Source of the DNA: Sphingomonas sp. OK281
GTDB taxonomy: Bacteria > Pseudomonadota > Alphaproteobacteria > Sphingomonadales > Sphingomonadaceae
Direction: 5' to 3'
NCBI RefSeq assembly: GCF_900115295.1
Contig: NZ_FOVZ01000001.1
Location: 1,178,001 to 1,242,000, forward strand
Length of the DNA: 64,000 nt
Shown here: piece by piece, positions 1-8,926 of the stretch
Numbering within the stretch: position 1 is the first letter of the stretch
Layout of the letters: every line of letters begins with the position of its first letter
The notes under the pieces: generated by a model
What the model was told of the DNA's origin: nothing
Database searches by the model: none
What the model saw: only the letters and a program-made list of their open reading frames with translations
Made by a program: the position numbers and the translations under genes

Positions 1-405
1 GAGATGATCCCGGTCGCGCGCAGCGGCCATCCGGTGTTCGCCGCCGAGCGGAGCATGGCGGACCTCAGCGACTATGACTGGGTGGTGCCGCACCAGATGT
101 CGGTCAGCTATCGCTTCGAGAGCGCGTTCTTCCGGCGAAACCTGACCGTGCCGGCGCAGCGGCTGAACTGTTCTTCGATGCATCTGCTGATGACCGCCAT
201 CCTCGACTGGTCGCTGATCGGCATCGTGCCGCGATTCCTGGTCGAGCGGGAGCTCGCCGGTGGGACGCTGCGCGTGCTCGACATGCCGGAGCTTCACTTT
301 CCCTACGCCCTGAGCATGATCACGCTGAAGTCGGCGATCCCTACAGAAGGCGTCGCGGCGGTGCTGCAATCGCTGCGCACCCACATGCAGCGCGATCCAA
401 CGTGA
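1..405 (+). CDS. LysR-type regulator, C-terminal part (5' end outside window)
   Basis: The reading frame is open from the first base and stops at 403-405, so the gene begins upstream of the window. The visible ~134 residues resemble the second half of a LysR co-inducer-binding domain: a HPVFA segment, a central hydrophobic IGIVP segment, and the usual C-terminal run before a short tail. No helix-turn-helix is visible because it would lie upstream. It sits directly before an ATAC-N7-GTAT box and the small-protein/methyltransferase pair, so it is the obvious candidate regulator of that pair (inference). The family call is fairly safe; the ligand is unknown. Confidence 0.75.
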   Translation, partial: EMIPVARSGHPVFAAERSMADLSDYDWVVPHQMSVSYRFESAFFRRNLTVPAQRLNCSSMHLLMTAILDWSLIGIVPRFLVERELAGGTLRVLDMPELHFPYALSMITLKSAIPTEGVAAVLQSLRTHMQRDPT

Positions 406-411
406 CCCTTT

Positions 412-426
412 ATACTAATCCGGTAT
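412..426. promoter_or_regulatory. LysR-type operator (ATAC-N7-GTAT)
   Basis: The sequence is ATAC, seven bases, GTAT, a perfect dyad that fits the T-N11-A rule for LysR-family binding sites and matches the classic BenM/CatM-type core. It lies just after the stop of the LysR gene and about 100 bases before the start at 530, a sensible place for activating the small-protein/methyltransferase operon. A TAGGCT hexamer at 501-506 could serve as a -10 element, but no good -35 is seen. Confidence 0.55.
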
Positions 427-529
427 AGCCATATGTCGAGATTGCGCATTGCCGATACACACTAGCGCGGCCAGTTTTCCGACATGTTTCCAGCCTTGGT
501 TAGGCTGTGGCAGCTCGGAGAGGACCGAC

Positions 530-895
530 ATGACGACCCCCCTTCCCACGACCCCCAAGGGGTTGGCGACTATTCCCGGCCAGCGGCTGGTGGATGCGCA
601 GACGATGTCGATGATCGTCGCGCTCGCGTCGCAACAGACGGTGATGCGCGCACGGATCGACGCGTGCGAGCGGCTTCTGGTCGAGAACGCCGTGCTGGCA
701 CCGGGCGCGATCGACGCGTTCGTCCCCGATGCGGCCGCGCAGGCCGAGCGCGACCTGTTGCGCCAGCAGAGCATGACCAAGATTTTCCGTGCGCTTCACG
801 AAGCCGGCGAAGCCGACCTTGCCGCGCTCTCCGACACCAACGCTAACCCCGCTTCCGAGCCCCATTCCGAGCCCCATTCCGAGGATGCAGCATGA
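530..895 (+). CDS. Small helical partner protein of methyltransferase (copy 1)
   Basis: A 121-residue soluble protein without signal peptide or membrane segment. I do not recognise a named family. It is homologous to the 122-residue product at 14089-14457: both have a MSMI..LA segment followed by a R.D..ER helix. The start at 530 is preferred over an upstream in-frame ATG at 449 because GGAGAGGA lies just before it and the paralogue has the same length. The 3' end holds a short repeat (two PHSE units). Its stop overlaps the next ATG by four bases, so it is translationally coupled to the methyltransferase. A subunit or chaperone role for that enzyme is inferred from the repeated pairing only. 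Confidence 0.75.
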   Translation: MTTPLPTTPKGLATIPGQRLVDAQTMSMIVALASQQTVMRARIDACERLLVENAVLAPGAIDAFVPDAAAQAERDLLRQQSMTKIFRALHEAGEADLAALSDTNANPASEPHSEPHSEDAA

Positions 896-2046
896 CCGGC
901 ATGAACGAAGGCAGCCCCGCGATGCTCGGCCATCCGATGATCGCGCAACCGAACCACGACGAACTCGTCGAGCAGATGTTCGTCCGCGACCTCAAGGTGT
1001 TCGTCAGCGGTACGCTGGAGCCGACTCAGCGTGCGATCGCGCAGAAGCTGGAAGCCGCCGCGCCGCTGACCAACACCAACAGCCCGGTCGAGGATCTGCG
1101 CGACCGGATGATGGGCGTCGAGAGCTTCAAGACCTGGATCGGCCTGAAGCGTGAATCGCAGCGCCACCTCTGGTCCGCGGTCGGCGAGAGCGTCGGGCGC
1201 CAGAAGGACACCCTCGAGACGCTCGGCCGGATCGACGCGCCGATCGGGTCGGTCACGCTCGATCCCGATTTCGTCGCGCCAGCATACATCACGGGCGCCG
1301 ATATCCACCTGATGCCGGGCGGCAACGCGCTCGACGACGGATCGCTATTGCAGGGCGCAGTGATGGATCGCGGTGGCGCGGTGTTCATGCTCGGGCGCAA
1401 CGGCGGCATGCTCAACGACCTGCGTGGGCATACCGCGATGGCGCATCTGCCGACCGTCTATCCCGACTTGAAACCTCTGAAGATCCTGGAAATGGGCTGC
1501 GGCATCGGCACCAGCGTCGTGCCCGCCGCGACGTGGTTTCCCGACGCCGAGATCCACGGGATCGACGTCGGCGCCTCGATCCTTCGCTATGCCCATGCCC
1601 GCGCCGAGCATCTCGGTGCGCCGATCCACTTTTCGCAGCAGAGTGCCGAGCGCACCAATTTTGCCGACGGGTCGTTCGACGTCGTGTTCAGTTGCGTCGT
1701 GCTGCACGAGACGTCGCAGGCGGCTGCGTCGAACATCCTCGCCGAATCGCGTCGCCTGCTCCGGCCGGGCGGCGTCGCGATCCATCTCGAAGTGCCGTTG
1801 ATGAACACGTTCGGCATGATGTGGGAGGAACTTTCCGCCGAGATCGAAGCCGAGTTCAACAACGAGCCCTATTGGCGCGGCGCGTTGTCCGCGGATTACG
1901 GCGCGCTGATGGGCGCGGCGGGGTTCAAGGACGTCAAGGTCGGTTACCAGTCGACGGCGTTTGCCGGACCTCACTCGCCGCTCAAGTTCGGAGAGACGTC
2001 CGACGGCGTGTTCCGGTCGTGGTTCGTGACGTCCGGCACCGCCTGA
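892..2046 (+). CDS. Class I SAM-dependent methyltransferase (copy 1)
   Basis: 384 residues. The C-terminal half is a Rossmann methyltransferase: motif I ILEMGCGIG begins near residue 198, followed by an acidic EIHGIDVG strand, a FDVVFS strand and a RLLRPGG post-motif. The first ~180 residues are an extra domain not found in minimal enzymes and carry a DIH.MPGG motif at about residue 137. The paralogue at 12863-14092 has the same motif at residue 138 and shares the NNEP[YF]W segment near the C-terminus. It starts in a four-base overlap with the preceding small gene. The substrate is unknown; the setting among oxidases and lyases suggests a small aromatic or heterocyclic compound (inference). 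Confidence 0.85.
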   Translation: MTGMNEGSPAMLGHPMIAQPNHDELVEQMFVRDLKVFVSGTLEPTQRAIAQKLEAAAPLTNTNSPVEDLRDRMMGVESFKTWIGLKRESQRHLWSAVGESVGRQKDTLETLGRIDAPIGSVTLDPDFVAPAYITGADIHLMPGGNALDDGSLLQGAVMDRGGAVFMLGRNGGMLNDLRGHTAMAHLPTVYPDLKPLKILEMGCGIGTSVVPAATWFPDAEIHGIDVGASILRYAHARAEHLGAPIHFSQQSAERTNFADGSFDVVFSCVVLHETSQAAASNILAESRRLLRPGGVAIHLEVPLMNTFGMMWEELSAEIEAEFNNEPYWRGALSADYGALMGAAGFKDVKVGYQSTAFAGPHSPLKFGETSDGVFRSWFVTSGTA

Positions 2047-2062
2047 CCAGCCTGCCGACAAT

Positions 2063-2090
2063 ACCGTCATCGCGCCGGCGCGATGACGGT
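2063..2090. terminator. Perfect 28-base palindrome, bidirectional terminator
   Basis: ACCGTCATCGCGCC is followed immediately by its exact reverse complement. It lies in the 48-base gap between two convergent genes, where a shared transcription terminator is expected. There is no T tract. Confidence 0.6.
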
Positions 2091-2094
2091 CGAC

Positions 2095-2853
2095 CTATGC
2101 CAGTTCGGACACCGCGGTCAGCTCGTAGACGGTCGGCACCAAGTCCCAGCGCATGCGCAGAAAGGTGAAGTCGGAGTCGCGCACCCACAGGTCGGCGGCC
2201 GGCCAATCGTCGCGCCAGCGGATCGCATACCGGCGTGCCGCGAAGTCCCCCGCGATCACCGACAGCGCCTCCCGCCCGAGATAAGCGACGTCGATTTGCA
2301 GCGGCACCGCCCCGCAGGCTTCGTCGCCGTTGGGGGACACCGAATTGGTGACGGCCGCGATGCCGACGAAACGTCCCGGATCTTCGGTGCCGCGGATCGC
2401 TGCAATCAGCGCGTCGCCCTGGAGCGGGTGGAGCCCGAGATACGGAATTCGGGCGGGCGTTGGCACCGTCGCGTCACTGGCCCGGGTGCCGATGCGGCCG
2501 GCCATGCGGACGCTGTCGTCGCCGACGTCGAACCACATCGTCGCATACGGAGCACCGGCCTTCACGATCCGGCAAAACCCGTCGCGGGCGTGCCAGTCCG
2601 CGTCCATCGACACCGTCACGTCGCGCAACAGGGCTTCGTCGTCGATTTCGCACACCGCGCGCAGGACGTGCCCGTCCGCATGGTGCAATATCTCGAACCG
2701 CTCGCGCCCGGTCTCCCGGCCATCGACGAAATATCCGATCGTCCCGGTCACGCCGCCGGTGACGACGCGTGAACTGCGTGCCGCGCCCGGACCACCCGCG
2801 CCCGGACCACGAGTCACCGGCGTATCGGTCGATCCGAATGCAGGCGGTTCCAT
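2095..2853 (-). CDS. Conserved-looking protein of unknown function
   Basis: 252 residues, soluble. I do not recognise the family. The first ~35 residues are Gly/Pro/Ala-rich and probably disordered. The remainder alternates short hydrophobic strands with turns, suggesting a beta-rich fold of lipocalin-like or barrel type (weak inference). The start at 2853 has GGGGAGAG seven bases upstream. It is transcribed towards the methyltransferase gene and follows leuD in the same direction after 273 bases, so it may belong to the hydratase operon or have its own promoter. The coding character is good; the function is open. Confidence 0.65.
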   Translation of the reverse strand: MEPPAFGSTDTPVTRGPGAGGPGAARSSRVVTGGVTGTIGYFVDGRETGRERFEILHHADGHVLRAVCEIDDEALLRDVTVSMDADWHARDGFCRIVKAGAPYATMWFDVGDDSVRMAGRIGTRASDATVPTPARIPYLGLHPLQGDALIAAIRGTEDPGRFVGIAAVTNSVSPNGDEACGAVPLQIDVAYLGREALSVIAGDFAARRYAIRWRDDWPAADLWVRDSDFTFLRMRWDLVPTVYELTAVSELA

Positions 2854-3126
2854 CGCAACTCTCCCCGCGCATCAGGCGCAGGACGATCTATGCGGGCGCG
2901 GCACCGCGGGGGCACGACGACGCCCATACTGTCCACGGTGCGATCAGGGGTCGACCCTATGCCGGTTGCGTGGGTTCCGCACAGCGGTCTTCGCCGATGC
3001 TAGCGCCGATCGCATGCCGAACCGCGCGACGCCGAACCGCAAGAGGCCAACCGGTTCGACACGAACGCGAAATATGCTTGATGTCGCCAGCGCGGATGAT
3101 GTCATGGAGTTCCTCGGCGGACTCGG

Positions 3127-3750
3127 TCAGCCGGGATAGATCCAGCCACGCCGCATCCGGTCGGCGGCGATGAAGTGGTCGATCTCGACGCGACGCTTCA
3201 ACGTCAGGTCGATCGCATCGAGCCCGTCCAGCAGCATCTCCTTCGCCTCGTCCGCAATCGGGAAGGCGTGGGTTTTACGGTCGGGCCCGGTCAAGACTTG
3301 CGTCGGCAAGTCGATGGTGATGCGCAATGCCTGAGGGTCGGGCGCGAGCGCTGTCGCAAGCGACGCTATCGCTTCCAGGTCGAGCGTGACCGGGACGATG
3401 CCGTTGCGGATGCAATTGCCCTGGAAGATCGGGTTGAACGACGAGGCGACGATCGCGCGAATGCCGTATTCGGCGAGCGCCCATGCGGCGTGCTCGCGAC
3501 TCGAACCGCAGCCGAAATTCGCACCGCCCAGGATGATCCGCGTGTCCGCATAGGCGGACTGGTTCAGGACGAACTCGGGATCGGGATCGCGCGTGCCGAT
3601 CCCGATATAGCGCCAGCCTGCGAACAGGCCGTCGGCCAGCCCGGTCTTCGAGACCGATCGCATTTCGCGCGAGGGAATGATCGCATCGGTATCGATATTG
3701 TCGCGCAGCAACGGCGCCGCGACGGCGGTCAGGTGAATGAAGGGTTCCAT
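3127..3750 (-). CDS. leuD: Aconitase-family hydratase, small (swivel) subunit, LeuD type
   Basis: 207 residues with the small-subunit signature GCGSSREHAAWAL and the expected length. With the large subunit at 3754-5133 it would form an iron-sulfur hydro-lyase that moves a hydroxyl on a branched dicarboxylate. In leucine synthesis the substrate is isopropylmalate. Here the neighbours are a CoA-transferase and an HMG-CoA-lyase-like enzyme and no leuA or leuB is seen, so a catabolic substrate such as a methylmalate, citraconate or dimethylmaleate-like acid is more likely (inference). The ATG lies three bases after the large-subunit stop. The symbol gives the family, not a proven pathway. Confidence 0.85.
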   Translation of the reverse strand: MEPFIHLTAVAAPLLRDNIDTDAIIPSREMRSVSKTGLADGLFAGWRYIGIGTRDPDPEFVLNQSAYADTRIILGGANFGCGSSREHAAWALAEYGIRAIVASSFNPIFQGNCIRNGIVPVTLDLEAIASLATALAPDPQALRITIDLPTQVLTGPDRKTHAFPIADEAKEMLLDGLDAIDLTLKRRVEIDHFIAADRMRRGWIYPG

Positions 3751-3753
3751 GAC

Positions 3754-5133
3754 TCAGCGTTCCAACAGGCGGGGATCCGCGATCCGGCCCGCGATCGCGC
3801 TCGCGACCACCGTTTCCGGGCTGGCGAGATGCGAGCGGGTTTCGGGGCCCTGTCGGCTTTCGAAATTGCGGTTGGTCGAGGTGACGACCCGCTCGCGCGC
3901 GCCGAAGCTCTCGCCGCCCGCAAAGAAGCACATCGAACAGCCGGATTCGCGCCACTCGAAACCGGCGGCACGGAAGACGCGGTCGAGACCCTCGGCTTCG
4001 GCCGCGTGCTTGACCGCGGTCGAACCGGGAACGCAGATCGCGCGAACACCCTCCGCCACTTTTCGCCCGTCCAGCAACACGGCGGCACGGCGCAGGTCGG
4101 ACAGCCGGCTGTTGGTGCACGAACCGATAAAGGCTCCATCGATCGGCAGGCCGAGCAGCGCGTCGCCCGCCGCCAATCCCATATAAGCGAGCGCACGATC
4201 GGGGGCATCCACGGGGACCCTGGCGTCGAGCGCGATCGAGTCCTGCGGGCTGATCCCCCAGCTTATCGTCGGCGCGACGTCGGCTGCATCGACCATGATC
4301 TCCGCGTCGAAGAGCGCGTCGGCGTCGGTGCGGAGCGTTCGCCAATAAGCGACGGCATCCTCCCACGCTGCACCATCGGGGGCGTGGGGGCGGCCCTTCA
4401 GATAGGCGAAGACCGTGTCGTCGGCGGCAATGATCGCGGTGAAGGCGGAGAATTCGGTCGCCATGTTGCACAACGTCATACGCGCCTCGACGTCGAGCGC
4501 GGAGACGGTGTCGCCGGCATATTCGACGATGTGTCCGTGGCCGCCGCTCGATCCGTGCCTGGCGAGGATATGAAGCGCGAGGTCCTTGGCGGTGACGCCG
4601 CGTCCGAGCTTGCCCGAGATCGTGACGCGCATCGTCTTCGGCTTCAGTACGCGGAGAGTCCGGGTGGCGAGCGCATGTTCGGCTTCGGTCGAGCCGATCC
4701 CCCAGGCCAGAGCGCCGAGCGCGCCTTGCGTGCAAGTGTGGCTGTCGGGACAAACGAGCGTCGCGCCCGGCAGGACGATCGCCTGTTCGGGGCTGATGAC
4801 GTGGACGATCCCCTGCCCCGGATCGCCGATATCGAACAGCGTGATGCCGGCGGCGTTCGCTGCCGCACGGGTCGCGCGGATGAAGTCGGTGCCGGTCGGC
4901 ATGATCGTGCGATCCGTCCGCCCGGGGAGCGTGTCGACGACGTGATCCATCGTCGCGAAAACGTGCCGCGGCGCCGCGACCGTGCGACCGGCCTCGGCAA
5001 GGCCTTGCAGCGCGATGCCACCGGTGCGTTCGTGCAGCAGGACGCGGTCGATCAGGATCAGGCCGCCGTCCGCCAGCGACGCAACCTGGTGATCGCGCCA
5101 TATCTTCTCGAAAATCGTCAACCCCGTCGTCAT
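3754..5133 (-). CDS. leuC: Aconitase-family hydratase, large (4Fe-4S) subunit, LeuC type
   Basis: 459 residues, close to the usual LeuC length. Visible signatures are PDSHTCTQGALG, FIGSCTNSR and SGCSMCFFA; the three cysteines that hold the 4Fe-4S cluster are present in the last two. The start at 5133 (MTTGLTIFEK) overlaps the stop of the CoA-transferase gene by four bases, which favours it over longer frames that would run deep into that gene. Order in the operon is CoA-transferase, large subunit, small subunit. Substrate choice cannot be read from sequence alone; the context points away from plain leucine synthesis. Confidence 0.88.
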   Translation of the reverse strand: MTTGLTIFEKIWRDHQVASLADGGLILIDRVLLHERTGGIALQGLAEAGRTVAAPRHVFATMDHVVDTLPGRTDRTIMPTGTDFIRATRAAANAAGITLFDIGDPGQGIVHVISPEQAIVLPGATLVCPDSHTCTQGALGALAWGIGSTEAEHALATRTLRVLKPKTMRVTISGKLGRGVTAKDLALHILARHGSSGGHGHIVEYAGDTVSALDVEARMTLCNMATEFSAFTAIIAADDTVFAYLKGRPHAPDGAAWEDAVAYWRTLRTDADALFDAEIMVDAADVAPTISWGISPQDSIALDARVPVDAPDRALAYMGLAAGDALLGLPIDGAFIGSCTNSRLSDLRRAAVLLDGRKVAEGVRAICVPGSTAVKHAAEAEGLDRVFRAAGFEWRESGCSMCFFAGGESFGARERVVTSTNRNFESRQGPETRSHLASPETVVASAIAGRIADPRLLER

Positions 5134-6329
5134 GCTGCCGCACCGGATGCGAACAACGCGTCGATGGTATCGCTCGACAGGCCCGCATCGATCAGCAGCG
5201 TCCGCGAGTCCGCGCCGGGGTCTCCAAGATTGTGACGGACGCCGAAGCGTTCGCCGTCGACCTCGATCGGCAACGCAGGAAGGCGTGCCACCGCGCCACC
5301 CGGCAGGTTCAGATCGACCAGCCCCCCTTGCGCATTGAGGTGCGGATCGTCGAATAGATCTTCCGGACGGGCGATCGGGGCTACCGGAAGACCGATCGCC
5401 TCGCACTTCGCAAGCAGGTCCTGACTGCCGATGGTGGCAAACAGCGCACGAATGCGGGGCAGGATGCGGTCACGCGCGCGAACACGGTCGTTGTTGAGCG
5501 CGAGCGTGTCGTCCGCGGCGAAATCTTCGAGCGCAAAGGCTGTGCAAAACGCGCTCCACTGTTGGTCGCTGACCACTCCGACGAATATCTGCCCGCCGTT
5601 CGCCGTCGCGAACACGTCGTAGATCGCCCAGGCCGAGATGCGCGCCGGCATCGGCGCCGCCGCGGTGCCGGTGACAGCCTTCTGCGCCATGTGCTGTCCG
5701 ACTAAGAACGCGGTGGTCTCGAACAGCGAGCATTTGACTCGCCCGCCCCTGCCAGTGCGATGCCGCCGTTCCAGCAACCCCATGATCCCGATCACGCCGA
5801 ACATCCCGCCCGTGACGTCGATCACCGAGGCGCCGGCCCGGAGCGGCTTGCCGGGCGGGCCGGTCATGTAGGCGAGACCGCCCATCATCTGCGCGACCTC
5901 GTCGAGCGCGGTGCGGTTCTCGTACGGGCCGGCGAGAAAACCCTTCGCCGAGCAGTAGATCAATCCGGGATTGTCCGCCGACAGGGCATCATAGCCGAGC
6001 CCCAGGCGGTCGAGCGCCCCGGGGCGGAAATTCTCGACGACGATGTCCGCGTCCGCCGCCAGCGCGCGCGCTGCGGCGATGCCGCCGTCGGACTTGAGAT
6101 CAAGGCACACGCTGCGCTTGTTGCGGTTGTACATCGGGTAATAGCCTGCGCCCGAGCCGAGTAGCCGGCGCGTGCGGTCGCCGCCGATCGGTTCGACGCG
6201 GATGACGTCGGCGCCCATGTCGCCGAGGATAAGCCCGGTCGACGGGCCCATTACCATGTGCGTGAACTCGACGACCTTGAGGCCTGCGAGGGGTAGCCCA
6301 TCGAGCGAGGGCATTTCCGTATCCGACAT
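5130..6329 (-). CDS. Class III CoA-transferase (CaiB/BaiF family)
   Basis: 399 residues, a normal family length. The N-terminus has the VVEFTHMVMGPS...GADVIRVEP pattern of the Rossmann half, and a GGDRTRR segment follows. The catalytic Asp is expected in LDEVAQMMGGL near residue 143. It would move CoA from a donor such as succinyl-CoA to a carboxylic acid. The ATG at 6329 has AGGAGA about ten bases upstream, and the open frame upstream of it looks non-coding. It leads the hydratase operon and diverges from the lyase gene across 91 bases. Activation of the acid that the lyase later splits is a reasonable order of steps (inference). Confidence 0.88.
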   Translation of the reverse strand: MSDTEMPSLDGLPLAGLKVVEFTHMVMGPSTGLILGDMGADVIRVEPIGGDRTRRLLGSGAGYYPMYNRNKRSVCLDLKSDGGIAAARALAADADIVVENFRPGALDRLGLGYDALSADNPGLIYCSAKGFLAGPYENRTALDEVAQMMGGLAYMTGPPGKPLRAGASVIDVTGGMFGVIGIMGLLERRHRTGRGGRVKCSLFETTAFLVGQHMAQKAVTGTAAAPMPARISAWAIYDVFATANGGQIFVGVVSDQQWSAFCTAFALEDFAADDTLALNNDRVRARDRILPRIRALFATIGSQDLLAKCEAIGLPVAPIARPEDLFDDPHLNAQGGLVDLNLPGGAVARLPALPIEVDGERFGVRHNLGDPGADSRTLLIDAGLSSDTIDALFASGAAA

Positions 6330-6420
6330 CCGGTCACTTTCTCCTGATCCGTCGCCACCCTGCCCTGCGCGCGTCATCGCTCGCCACTGCACTGCGCCGA
6401 CTATCCGAGGACCGGAAACA

Positions 6421-7353
6421 ATGACCGATATCGACATATTGGTAAGCGAAGTCGGCCCGCGGGACGGCTTGCAGAGCATCGATCGGATCATGCCGACCGC
6501 TGCCAAGAAGGCGTGGATCACGGCGGAGGCCGCAGCGGGGCTGCGCGAGATAGAGGTCGGCAGCTTCGTACCCGCCAAGCTCCTGCCGCAGCTGGCCGAC
6601 ACGGCGGAGATCGTCGCGCATGCCAGGACCATTCCCGGCCTGACGGTGGCCGTGCTCGTCCCTAACGCCAAGGGCGCGGCGGCGGCGATCGCGGCGGGCG
6701 CACACAAGATCACGCTGCCGCTGTCGGTCAGCGAGACGCACAGCCTGGCCAATCTCCGCCGTACGCACGCACAGGTGCTGGTCGAGGCGAAGACGATCGC
6801 GGACATGATCAAGGCGCTACCCGCCGACGAGCGCCCGCATTTCGAGGGATCGTTGTCCACGGTGTTCGGCTGCACGCTGGAGGGCGCGATCCCCGACGCG
6901 CAGGTCGCGCGGCTCGCGGAAGGATTGATGGCGGCGGGGTGCGACGAGGTCGGGTTGTCGGATACGACGGGCTATGCCGACCCATCCGCCGTCAAGCGGT
7001 TGATCGCGCTCGTGAAGCGGGCTGCGGGGGACGATGCGTTGACCGGCATCCACCTGCACAACACGCGCGGACTCGGACTCGCGAACGCGTTGATGGCGCT
7101 CGAATGTGGGCTGACGACGCTGGACTCGTCGCTTGGCGGGCTTGGCGGGTGTCCGTTTGCGCCGGGCGCGTCGGGCAACATCGTCACCGAGGATCTATGC
7201 TTCATGCTCGCCGCGATGGGATTGCGGACCGGGATCGACCTCGACGCTTTGGTCGCTGTGCGGTCAATCCTCGCCGAAGCTTTGCCCGGCGAGCCGCTGT
7301 TCGGCTTCCTGCCCGACGCGGGTCTTCCGCTGGGCTGGAGGAACGCAGCATGA
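6421..7353 (+). CDS. HMG-CoA lyase-type TIM-barrel lyase
   Basis: 310 residues. The family motifs occur in order: VGPRDGLQ at the start, EVGSFVPAK, GLSDTTGYADP, the metal-binding HLHNTRG, and the GGLGGCPFAPGASGN loop with the catalytic Cys. Members split 3-hydroxy-3-methylglutaryl-CoA or related citramalyl-type CoA esters into acetyl-CoA plus a keto product. It is the first gene of a four-gene run in which each start overlaps the previous stop. Together with the CoA-transferase and hydratase it could complete degradation of a C5-C6 branched acid (inference). Confidence 0.87.
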   Translation: MTDIDILVSEVGPRDGLQSIDRIMPTAAKKAWITAEAAAGLREIEVGSFVPAKLLPQLADTAEIVAHARTIPGLTVAVLVPNAKGAAAAIAAGAHKITLPLSVSETHSLANLRRTHAQVLVEAKTIADMIKALPADERPHFEGSLSTVFGCTLEGAIPDAQVARLAEGLMAAGCDEVGLSDTTGYADPSAVKRLIALVKRAAGDDALTGIHLHNTRGLGLANALMALECGLTTLDSSLGGLGGCPFAPGASGNIVTEDLCFMLAAMGLRTGIDLDALVAVRSILAEALPGEPLFGFLPDAGLPLGWRNAA

Positions 7354-8033
7354 CGATCGTCGGCACGAAGATGATCCGCGAGGACAAGACCGCGCGGCAG
7401 TTGTTCGACGCGGTGATGGCCAATCCGTCGCGCACGAAATTCGGGTTTGGCGAGAAGCTCGCGATCGTGAACATCGATTTCCAGAATGCGTACACCCGGA
7501 TCGACGAGTTCAAGACCGCGTACGAAACCGACCCGCGCCAGATCGAATATGCCAACACCATATCGCGCCTCGCCCGCGCGAAGGGCATGCCCGTCGTGTG
7601 GACGCATGTCGCCTATAGGGAGGACGCCAGCGACGCAGGCGTATGGGGCACCCGGACCGACACGCCGGACAGCTTGCAGAACATCGCATACGGCTCGCGC
7701 CGTCACGCGTTCGACGATCGCTGCGAGATCGATCACGCGCGCGATGCGGTCTACACCAAGCGCATGCCGTCGCCGTTCTTCGAGACGCCGCTGCAGAGCC
7801 TGCTGGTGTGGCACAAGGTCGATACCGTCGTCATCACCGGCGGCTCGACCTCGGGCTGCGTCCGTGCCGCCGCGGTGGACTCACTGAGCCGCGGCTATCG
7901 CACCATCGTGCCGATCGAGACGTGCGCGGACAAGCATGAGAGCTATCACTTCGCCAACCTGACCGACCTGCAGCTCAAATACGCCGACGTCGGGCCGGTG
8001 CAGACCGTCATCGACTGGCTGGAGGCACGGTAA
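7350..8033 (+). CDS. Isochorismatase-fold cysteine amidohydrolase
   Basis: 227 residues. The catalytic triad of the N-carbamoylsarcosine amidase-like group is present: Asp43 in NIDFQNAY, Lys137 in YTKRMPSPF and Cys170 in GSTSGCVRAAAVDS. Relatives hydrolyse linear amides such as ureidoacrylate, maleamate or N-carbamoyl amino acids. The start overlaps the lyase stop by four bases. Upstream ring opening by the two following deacetylase-fold proteins, then amide cleavage here, would fit degradation of a cyclic amide or imide (inference). Confidence 0.85.
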   Translation: MTIVGTKMIREDKTARQLFDAVMANPSRTKFGFGEKLAIVNIDFQNAYTRIDEFKTAYETDPRQIEYANTISRLARAKGMPVVWTHVAYREDASDAGVWGTRTDTPDSLQNIAYGSRRHAFDDRCEIDHARDAVYTKRMPSPFFETPLQSLLVWHKVDTVVITGGSTSGCVRAAAVDSLSRGYRTIVPIETCADKHESYHFANLTDLQLKYADVGPVQTVIDWLEAR

Positions 8034-8926
8034 TGCGGGAAGGCGCCGCCGATCCCGGACTATACGACTTCATACCCTACCGCGATCGCAAGCCGATCGT
8101 CTGGCCGGATGGCAAGAAGGTCGCAGTGTGGGTATCGCCCAACCTCGAATATTACGAGATCGATCCGCCCGCCAATCCGCACCGCAAGAGCTGGGCGAAG
8201 CCGCATCCCGACGTGGTCGGCTACAGCCACCGCGACCACGCCAACCGCGTCGGCCATTGGCGGATGGCCGAGGCGATGAGCAAGCACGGCTTTCCGGGCT
8301 CGGTCTCGCTGTCGGTCGCGCTGTGCCAGCATCATCCCGAGGTCGTCGCCGACGGTGCGGCGCGCGGCTGGGAGTTCTTCAGCCACGGCATCTACAACAC
8401 GCGCTACAGCTACGGCATGGACGAGCACCAGGAGCGCGCGATCATCGAGGATTCGATCCGCACGGTGCGCGAGGCGACCGGCCAGACGATTCGCGGCTGG
8501 CTCGCGCCGGCACTGACGCACACGCCGCGGACACTCGACCTGATCGCCGAATACGGCCTCGACTACACCTGCGACCTGTATCACGACGACCAGCCGATGC
8601 CGGTCAAGACCGCGACCGGCGACCTGATCTCGATGCCGTACAGTCTCGAGGTCAACGACCATTACGGCTTCTTCATCTACAACATGTCGCCGAGGGAATA
8701 CGCCAAGACGCTGATCCGCCAGTACGAGCGGCTCGCCGACGAAGCGGAGACGACCGGCGGCGCAGGCGGCACGGTGATGTGCATCCCGCTCCACAGCTAT
8801 CTGATCGGCCAGCCGCACCGGATCGGCGCGTTCGAGGAGGTGCTGCGGCACATCGCCGCCGACGGTCGTGCGTGGATCACCCGCGCCGGCGACATCGCCG
8901 ACGCTTACCGGAGGCAGATCGCATGA
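8033..8926 (+). CDS. Polysaccharide deacetylase-fold amidohydrolase, PuuE-like (1)
   Basis: 297 residues, no signal peptide, so cytoplasmic rather than cell-wall acting. The NodB-type barrel is recognisable through WPDGKKVAVW, EFFSHGIYNTRYSYGMDE and IRGWLAPALTHTP. The canonical TFDD and HS..H metal motifs are altered, as in PuuE-type allantoinases and cyclic imide hydrolases. It follows the amidase with a one-base overlap (TAATG) and is followed by a second member. The pair is divergent in sequence, so they could form a heteromer or act on successive substrates. Confidence 0.8.
   Translation: MREGAADPGLYDFIPYRDRKPIVWPDGKKVAVWVSPNLEYYEIDPPANPHRKSWAKPHPDVVGYSHRDHANRVGHWRMAEAMSKHGFPGSVSLSVALCQHHPEVVADGAARGWEFFSHGIYNTRYSYGMDEHQERAIIEDSIRTVREATGQTIRGWLAPALTHTPRTLDLIAEYGLDYTCDLYHDDQPMPVKTATGDLISMPYSLEVNDHYGFFIYNMSPREYAKTLIRQYERLADEAETTGGAGGTVMCIPLHSYLIGQPHRIGAFEEVLRHIAADGRAWITRAGDIADAYRRQIA

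Noticed and set aside
3073..3138. A 21-codon frame MLDVASADDVMEFLGGLG before leuD
   Set aside because: Natural-looking but very short, running over the leuD stop on the opposite strand, with no ribosome-binding site.
3127..5133. Reading leuC/leuD as the leucine biosynthesis isomerase
   Set aside because: Not excluded, but no leuA or leuB is near and the operon begins with a CoA-transferase, so a catabolic role is preferred; the symbols are kept only as family names.
3175..5235. A 686-codon frame on the plus strand opposite leuC/leuD
   Set aside because: It is a shadow of the two hydratase genes: Arg/Asp-rich, no family match, while the minus strand carries intact aconitase-family motifs.
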